DNA of 9,972 bases, from positions 1 through 9,972 of the forward strand of contig JAFQPF010000263.1 of the NCBI GenBank assembly GCA_017411885.1, given 5' to 3'. The stretch is from Clostridia bacterium (GTDB lineage: Bacteria > Bacillota_A > Clostridia > Oscillospirales > CAG-272). The notes beneath the pieces are model-generated. The model was not told where the DNA came from. It worked only from the letters and a program-made list of their open reading frames with translations, and searched no databases. Below are positions 6,264 to 9,972 of this stretch, piece after piece. Position 1 is the stretch's first letter. Each line of letters starts with the position of its first letter. Made by a program: the position numbers and the translations under genes.

Positions 6264-7409
6264 ATGCAAAGATTTGTACTTAACGAAACCTCGTATCACG
6301 GCGCGGGCGCTATCAAGGCGATCCCCGAAGAGATCAAGAACCGCGGCTTTAAGAAGGTGTTTGTTGCAACAGACCCCGATCTTATAAAGTTCGGTATCGC
6401 AAAAAAGGTTACCGACCTTCTCGATGAAGCCGGAATCCCTTACGTTGTATACTCTGATATAAAGGCTAACCCCACCATCGAAAACGTACAGAACGGTGTT
6501 GCGGCATTCAAGGCGGCAGGTGCTGATTCTATCGTAGCTATCGGCGGCGGCTCGGCTATGGATACCGCAAAGGCTATCGGTATCATAATCACAAACCCTG
6601 AATTTGAGGACGTTCGCTCGCTCGAGGGCGTTGCTCCCACAAAGAACCCCTGCGCTCCCATAATCGCGGTAGCGACAACAGCAGGTACCGCAGCAGAGGT
6701 TACTATCAACTACGTTATCACAGATGTTGAAAAGAAGAGAAAGTTTGTATGCGTAGACGTTCACGATATTCCCGTGGTTGCGATCGTTGACCCCGATATG
6801 ATGGCAACAATGCCCGCATCTCTTACAGCGGCTACAGGACTTGACGCTCTTACACACGCGATCGAGGGCTATATCACAAAGGGCGCGTGGGAGCTTTCGG
6901 ATATGTTCCATATCAAGGCTATCGAGATCATCGCACGCAGCCTTCGCGGCGCAGTAAAGAACGAAAAAGAGGGCAGAGACGGAATGGCTCTCGGTCAGTA
7001 CGTTGCAGGCATGGGCTTCTCTAACGTAGGCCTTGGTGTTGACCATTCTATGGCTCACACCCTTTCGGCTTACTACGATATGCCTCACGGTAAGGCTTGC
7101 GCAACACTTCTTCCTACAGTAATGGCGTATAACGCTCCCTATACAGGCGAAAAGTACCGCGACATTGCACGCGCTATGGGCGTTGAGGGTGTTGATGCAA
7201 TGAGCCAGGATGAATACAGACAGGCAGCAGTTGACGCAGTAAAGAAGCTTGCAGAGGACGTTGGAGTCGTATGCTCGCTTAAGGGCGTTGTCAAGGAAGA
7301 GGACGTTCACGCGCTCTCTCTTGACGCTTTTGCAGACGCTTGCCGTCCCGGAAATCCCCGCGAAACAAGCGTTGAGGATATCGAGGCACTCTACCGCAGC
7401 CTTATGTAA
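6264..7409 (+). CDS. fucO: Iron-containing alcohol dehydrogenase, lactaldehyde reductase (1,2-propanediol oxidoreductase) FucO-like
   Basis: A 381-residue group III Fe-dependent alcohol dehydrogenase, nearly the length of E. coli FucO and alike along its whole length from memory, for example NPEFEDVRSLEG, TTAGTAAEVTINYVIT and GQYVAGMGFSNVGLG. FucO reduces L-lactaldehyde to 1,2-propanediol with NADH during anaerobic fucose or rhamnose use. The NAD-binding loop is GGGSAMD (94-100); the Fe2+ ligands Asp194, His198, His261 and His275 are all present. The ATG at 6264 has AAAGGTG 8 bases upstream; an in-frame TTG at 6231 lies within the leader hairpin and lacks a good site. The gene is monocistronic between its own promoter and a terminator. 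No fucose or rhamnose pathway gene is in view, so related substrates (1,3-propanediol, butanol) remain possible. Codons look tuned for strong expression. Confidence 0.93.
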   Translation: MQRFVLNETSYHGAGAIKAIPEEIKNRGFKKVFVATDPDLIKFGIAKKVTDLLDEAGIPYVVYSDIKANPTIENVQNGVAAFKAAGADSIVAIGGGSAMDTAKAIGIIITNPEFEDVRSLEGVAPTKNPCAPIIAVATTAGTAAEVTINYVITDVEKKRKFVCVDVHDIPVVAIVDPDMMATMPASLTAATGLDALTHAIEGYITKGAWELSDMFHIKAIEIIARSLRGAVKNEKEGRDGMALGQYVAGMGFSNVGLGVDHSMAHTLSAYYDMPHGKACATLLPTVMAYNAPYTGEKYRDIARAMGVEGVDAMSQDEYRQAAVDAVKKLAEDVGVVCSLKGVVKEEDVHALSLDAFADACRPGNPRETSVEDIEALYRSLM

Positions 7410-7424
7410 TAGCGGTAAAAGATA

Positions 7425-7464
7425 ACGTAACGGCGGTCGCTTTGGCGGCCGCCTGTATGTTTTT
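7425..7464 (+). terminator. Intrinsic terminator after fucO
   Basis: A 9-bp GC-rich stem (7432-7440 with 7445-7453, one G-U pair, loop TTTG) is extended by five pairs (7425-7429 with 7456-7460) across a 2x2 internal loop. A T-run ends at 7464, directly after the extended stem. It lies 15 bases after the stop codon. Confidence 0.72.
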
Positions 7465-7528
7465 GATCGTATTTTTAACCAACAAATCAAAAAATTTGCT
7501 CAAATGGTAAAAAAACGTAAAAAATTGC

Positions 7529-7557
7529 TTTACAAATATATTAAGTTGTGGTATAAT
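7529..7557 (+). promoter_or_regulatory. Strong promoter of the Liv-type binding-protein gene
   Basis: TTTACA (7529-7534) and a perfect TATAAT (7552-7557) are 17 bases apart; TTGTGG directly before the -10 supplies the extended TGTGn element. The upstream 60 bases are A/T-rich like an UP element. The start would be near 7564. Confidence 0.8.
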
Positions 7558-7562
7558 ACTTT

Positions 7563-7599
7563 CAAGGTCGTCGATGCCGGCGCACTCAGCGTCACCTTG
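7563..7599 (+). other. Leader stem-loop at the 5' end of the binding-protein mRNA
   Basis: CAAGGT (7563-7568) pairs with ACCTTG (7594-7599), and inside it GGCGC (7579-7583) pairs with GCGTC (7589-7593, one G-U) around ACTCA, leaving a ten-base bulge at 7569-7578. It starts at the predicted +1. I recognise no known riboswitch. A stabilising 5' hairpin or a small regulatory leader are both possible. Confidence 0.4.
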
Positions 7600-7635
7600 G
7601 CGAACCTGTAAATTCATTTTGGAGGAAAATCAACA

Positions 7636-8826
7636 ATGAAAAAGATTTTAGCTCTTATTCTCGCACTTTTGATGGTTACTCTTGCATTCGCAGGCTGCGG
7701 TGAAACTACCGAAGCAGGTGGCGAAGAGGTTGCCGGAGAAAAGGTAATCAAGATCGGCGTATTCGAGCCTTCCACAGGTGACTCCGCTTCTGGCGGTAAG
7801 AAGGAAATTCTCGGTATGCAGTATGCAAACGTAGAAACTCCCTCTGTTACAATCGGCGGCGAGGAATACAAGGTTGAACTCGTTCTCGCAGATAACGGTT
7901 CTTCCACAGACAAGGCTCCCTCTGCGGCAACAGCTCTCGTTGACGCTGATGTAGCTATCGTACTCGGCTCCTACGGCTCGGGCGTTTCCATGGCAGGTAG
8001 TGAGTTCTTTGATCAGGCAGGTCTTGCCGCTATCGGCGTAACCTGCACAAACCCCAACGTTACTGCAGGTAACGAGCACTACTTCAGAATTTGCTTCCTC
8101 GATCCCTTCCAGGGCTCTGTTCTTGCAAACTTTGCAGCAGATAAGTTCGGCGCAGATAAGGCATACCTCCTCGGCGAGCTCGGTAACGAGTATGACCAGG
8201 GCCTTATCACATTCTTCGAGCAGGCATTCACAGCTGCAGGCGGCGAAGTAATCAAGGATTCCTTCCCCACAAACAATGCTGACTTCACTACATACCTCAA
8301 CAAGGCTAAGGCTGAAGAAGCAGACGTTATCTTCACACCCGTATCTATCGCATACGCAACACAGATCATCACACAGGCTGCTGACCTCGGTATCACAGCT
8401 CCTATCCTCGGCTCCGACACACTTGACGATAACAAGGTTCTTGAAGCTGCTAAGGATACAGAAATCGGACTTTACGTTTCCACCTTCTATCAGGAAGGCG
8501 GTTCGCCCGAATTCGACGCAGGTATCAAGGAATACATCAACACCAACGCTGATGCCAAGACATCCAACGGCGGTAACGATACAATCTCCGCAGTTACAGC
8601 AATGGGTTACGATGCATACTACGTAGCACTTGAGGCTATCAAGGCTGCTGATTCTGCTGACAAGGCAGACATCAAGGCTGCACTTCCCGGCGTTGTATAC
8701 GACGGCGTATCCGGACACATCGCATTCGACGATATCGGCGACGCTATCCGTGATACTGCATACATCAAGACATCCGACAATGCAACAGCATCCTGGGTTC
8801 TTGAAACAGTACAGAAGGCTGACTAA
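7636..8826 (+). CDS. livJ: ABC transporter substrate-binding lipoprotein, branched-chain amino acid (LivJ/LivK) type
   Basis: A 396-residue type I periplasmic-binding-fold protein (Peripla_BP_6-like) anchored outside the membrane as a lipoprotein. The signal peptide has Lys2-Lys3, a hydrophobic core and lipobox FAGC with Cys21. The mature start IKIGVFEPSTGDSASGG is the classic first strand and ligand loop of Liv-type proteins. VDADVAIVLGSYGSG, ICFLDPFQGSVLANFA and LGELGNEYDQGL are further family landmarks, and the tail has AMGYDAYYVALEAI and GVSGHIAFDDIGDA. The ATG at 7636 follows GGAGGA by 9 bases. Downstream lies a LivH-type permease, so it belongs to that importer. Branched-chain amino acids are the default ligand, but relatives bind urea, amides or other amino acids. 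A dedicated promoter and a terminator right after it suggest it is made in excess. Confidence 0.9.
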   Translation: MKKILALILALLMVTLAFAGCGETTEAGGEEVAGEKVIKIGVFEPSTGDSASGGKKEILGMQYANVETPSVTIGGEEYKVELVLADNGSSTDKAPSAATALVDADVAIVLGSYGSGVSMAGSEFFDQAGLAAIGVTCTNPNVTAGNEHYFRICFLDPFQGSVLANFAADKFGADKAYLLGELGNEYDQGLITFFEQAFTAAGGEVIKDSFPTNNADFTTYLNKAKAEEADVIFTPVSIAYATQIITQAADLGITAPILGSDTLDDNKVLEAAKDTEIGLYVSTFYQEGGSPEFDAGIKEYINTNADAKTSNGGNDTISAVTAMGYDAYYVALEAIKAADSADKADIKAALPGVVYDGVSGHIAFDDIGDAIRDTAYIKTSDNATASWVLETVQKAD

Positions 8827-8843
8827 TATAAGCTTCGTGTTAT

Positions 8844-8896
8844 AAGCTTGATCGCTTGGCAGGGGAAACTCTGCCAAGCGATTAGTTGCTTTTTTT
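8844..8896 (+). terminator. Strong terminator-like hairpin between the binding-protein and permease genes
   Basis: A perfect 12-bp stem (8851-8862 with 8871-8882) extends inward by G-U and G-C pairs to a GAAA tetraloop, and outward through a small internal loop to AAGC (8844-8847) with GCTT (8888-8891). Seven T follow at 8890-8896. Inside a transport operon this probably gives partial termination, so that binding protein exceeds permease, or it protects the 3' end of a processed message. Confidence 0.8.
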
Positions 8897-9047
8897 GATC
8901 GCGCGCAAAGTGCGCGAAAATGCTCGTGTATTTTCCGCACGGTCAAAAAAATGGCTCTGAAAGCCGTGATTTTGCGTTGTAGGGAAAGCTTTTCCCCCAT
9001 TACTTACACGCCGCTTTGACGCGGCGTAAAAATTGAGAGGTGTTTTT
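8897..9047 (+). other. Hairpin-rich spacer before the permease gene
   Basis: No gene is seen in these 150 bases. Four further inverted repeats follow the terminator: 8899-8906 with 8910-8917 (8 bp, loop AAA); GGCT/AGCC at 8953-8956 and 8962-8965; GGGAAA/TTTCCC at 8982-8987 and 8991-8996; and a perfect 7-bp ACGCCGC/GCGGCGT at 9008-9014 and 9021-9027. The last ends seven bases before the GAGAGG ribosome binding site of the permease. I found no well-spaced promoter. It could be a processed or attenuating mRNA spacer. Confidence 0.5.
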
Positions 9048-9923
9048 GTGGAATTTATCGCTTCGATCATCGTATCGGGTATCTCGCTTGGCGGACAGTA
9101 TGCGCTGATCGCTATCGGATACACGATGGTTTACGGTATACTGAGACTTATAAACTTCGCTCACGGCGACGTTTTTATGGTCGCCGGTATGGTGCTTATA
9201 TATATGGTGGCATCGCTTCCGTGGTACATAGCTATCCCGATCGCGATAGCGTTTACCATAATCCTTGGCTTTATTATCGAGCGCGCGGCGTATCTTCCGC
9301 TCAGAAGCGCGCCGAGAATGAGCGTTATGATTTCGGCAATAGGTGTAAGCTACCTGCTTCAGAACTTTATGACATACATAACCGCGGGTCAGCCTATGTA
9401 TTATCCTACCATCCCCTTCCTTTCGGGAACGGTTGATATATTCAATACTCCGACAAAGTGGGCGAAGATCGTAACACCGGTTATAGTTCTCGTTCTCGTT
9501 TTCGCGCTTACTCAGCTTATAAACCATACAAAGATAGGTATGGCGATGCGTGCTGTTTCAAAGGACTTTGAAACAAGCCGACTTATGGGTATCAAGATAA
9601 ATAAGGTCATCTCGGTAACCTTTATTATCGGCTCTGCACTTGCGGCAGTAGGTTCGGTGCTTTACTTTACAAACTTCTCGGTAATCGTTCCCACCTCGGG
9701 TGCGCTTCCCGGACTCAGAGCCTTTGTTGCGGCGGTGTTCGGCGGTATCGGCTCGGTTCCCGGTGCGGTTGTAGGCGCGTTTGTAATCGGCATATGCGAA
9801 AGCATTATCAGAGGTACTGATTTTGCTACTTTCTCGGATGCGTTCACCTTTGCGCTTCTTATAATAATTCTCGTCGTTAAGCCTACCGGCCTGTTCGGCG
9901 AAAAGACGACCGATAAGGTATAA
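9048..9923 (+). CDS. livH: Branched-chain amino acid-type ABC transporter permease, LivH family
   Basis: A 291-residue membrane protein with about eight hydrophobic segments, the usual LivH size. Landmarks are GQYALIAIGYTMVYGILRLI (16-35) followed by NFAHGD (36-41), the LPLRSAPRMSVMISAIGVSY block, and the cytoplasmic loop TKIGMAMRAVSKDFETSRLM (161-180), which contacts the ATPase. GLRAFVAAVFGGIGSVPGAV and KPTGLFG near the end are also typical. The GTG at 9048 is chosen as the start because GAGAGG (9035-9040) sits 7 bases upstream; an in-frame TTG at 9033 overlaps that site. It should pair with a LivM-type permease, whose gene seems to begin 12 bases after this stop. Substrate identity depends on the binding protein and is inferred. 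Confidence 0.93.
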   Translation: MEFIASIIVSGISLGGQYALIAIGYTMVYGILRLINFAHGDVFMVAGMVLIYMVASLPWYIAIPIAIAFTIILGFIIERAAYLPLRSAPRMSVMISAIGVSYLLQNFMTYITAGQPMYYPTIPFLSGTVDIFNTPTKWAKIVTPVIVLVLVFALTQLINHTKIGMAMRAVSKDFETSRLMGIKINKVISVTFIIGSALAAVGSVLYFTNFSVIVPTSGALPGLRAFVAAVFGGIGSVPGAVVGAFVIGICESIIRGTDFATFSDAFTFALLIIILVVKPTGLFGEKTTDKV

Positions 9924-9935
9924 GGAGGCGTAGAT

Positions 9936-9972
9936 ATGGAAAACAAAAAGAAAAATATCAAGGGCACGCTTA
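9936..9972 (+). CDS. Start of next gene, probably LivM-type permease (partial)
   Basis: An ATG at 9936 follows GGAGG (9924-9928) by 7 bases and opens a frame running off the window, MENKKKNIKGTL. Only 12 residues are visible: a Lys-rich cytoplasmic N-terminus of the kind that often precedes the first helix of LivM permeases. The assignment rests on the usual livH-livM gene order, not on recognisable sequence. Confidence 0.55.
   Translation, partial: MENKKKNIKGTL

Noticed and set aside
6180..7490. 436-codon open frame on the minus strand opposite fucO
   Set aside because: It is antisense to a clear FucO family gene, Cys-rich and low in family resemblance, with no ribosome binding site; it arises from the codon bias of the real gene.
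7563..7635. Known riboswitch in the Liv-type leader
   Set aside because: No conserved core of the guanidine, ppGpp, lysine, glycine or other riboswitch classes that I can recognise; only simple hairpins.
7648..9000. 450-codon open frame on the minus strand opposite the Liv-type binding protein
   Set aside because: Same artefact: very Cys/Val-rich, spans the terminator hairpin, and matches no family I know.
9033..9047. TTG start five codons upstream for the LivH gene
   Set aside because: The codon overlaps the GAGAGG ribosome binding site used for the GTG at 9048 and has no site of its own.

Overview
The window reads as chromosomal DNA of an anaerobic, Clostridia-like member of the Bacillota. 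The basis is strong AGGAGG-type ribosome binding sites, frequent GTG and TTG starts, sigma-A-like promoters with extended -10 boxes, lipoprotein-type binding proteins, a siroheme/ferredoxin-type reductase and an oxygen-labile Fe-dependent alcohol dehydrogenase. The species cannot be named from the sequence. No tRNA, rRNA, CRISPR array, insertion sequence or phage gene was seen.

Layout. (1) 1-279, plus strand: the C-terminal end of an SPFH/Band 7 (stomatin-like) membrane-scaffold protein. A hairpin at 294-327 separates it from the next, convergent operon. (2) 3992-310, minus strand: a TTGACA-17-TATCAT promoter overlapped by a palindrome drives a sulfite/nitrite reductase-type siroheme and ferredoxin protein, followed by a complete iron/cobalamin/heme-class ABC importer (binding lipoprotein, FecCD permease, FecE-like ATPase). 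All four genes overlap head to tail, so they are very probably translationally coupled. (3) 6045-4016, minus strand: a Gfo/Idh/MocA oxidoreductase and a signal-less BNR (sialidase-like) beta-propeller protein, probably a small intracellular sugar-processing operon. (4) 6113-7464, plus strand: fucO-like lactaldehyde/1,2-propanediol oxidoreductase with its own promoter(s), a leader stem-loop and a terminator. (5) 7529 to the window end, plus strand: a Liv-type (branched-chain amino acid or related) ABC importer. Its binding lipoprotein has its own promoter and a strong terminator-like hairpin downstream, followed by a hairpin-rich 150-base spacer, the LivH-type permease and the first codons of what is probably LivM.

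How the parts work together. The reductase/transporter operon links a siroheme enzyme to uptake of a metal-complex type substrate under one regulated promoter. The BNR/Gfo-Idh pair and fucO lie divergently around a shared 270-base control region with repeated TTGCAAAA elements and would fit sugar catabolism, with fucO disposing of reducing equivalents during deoxysugar fermentation. The liv-type locus is built for high expression of the binding protein and lower expression of the membrane parts. Three promoters share an identical TTGTGGTAT extended -10 context.

No clearly new system was found. The most interesting points are the reductase-importer overlap operon with its palindromic operator, the cytosolic BNR/oxidoreductase pair, and the structured spacer inside the liv operon.
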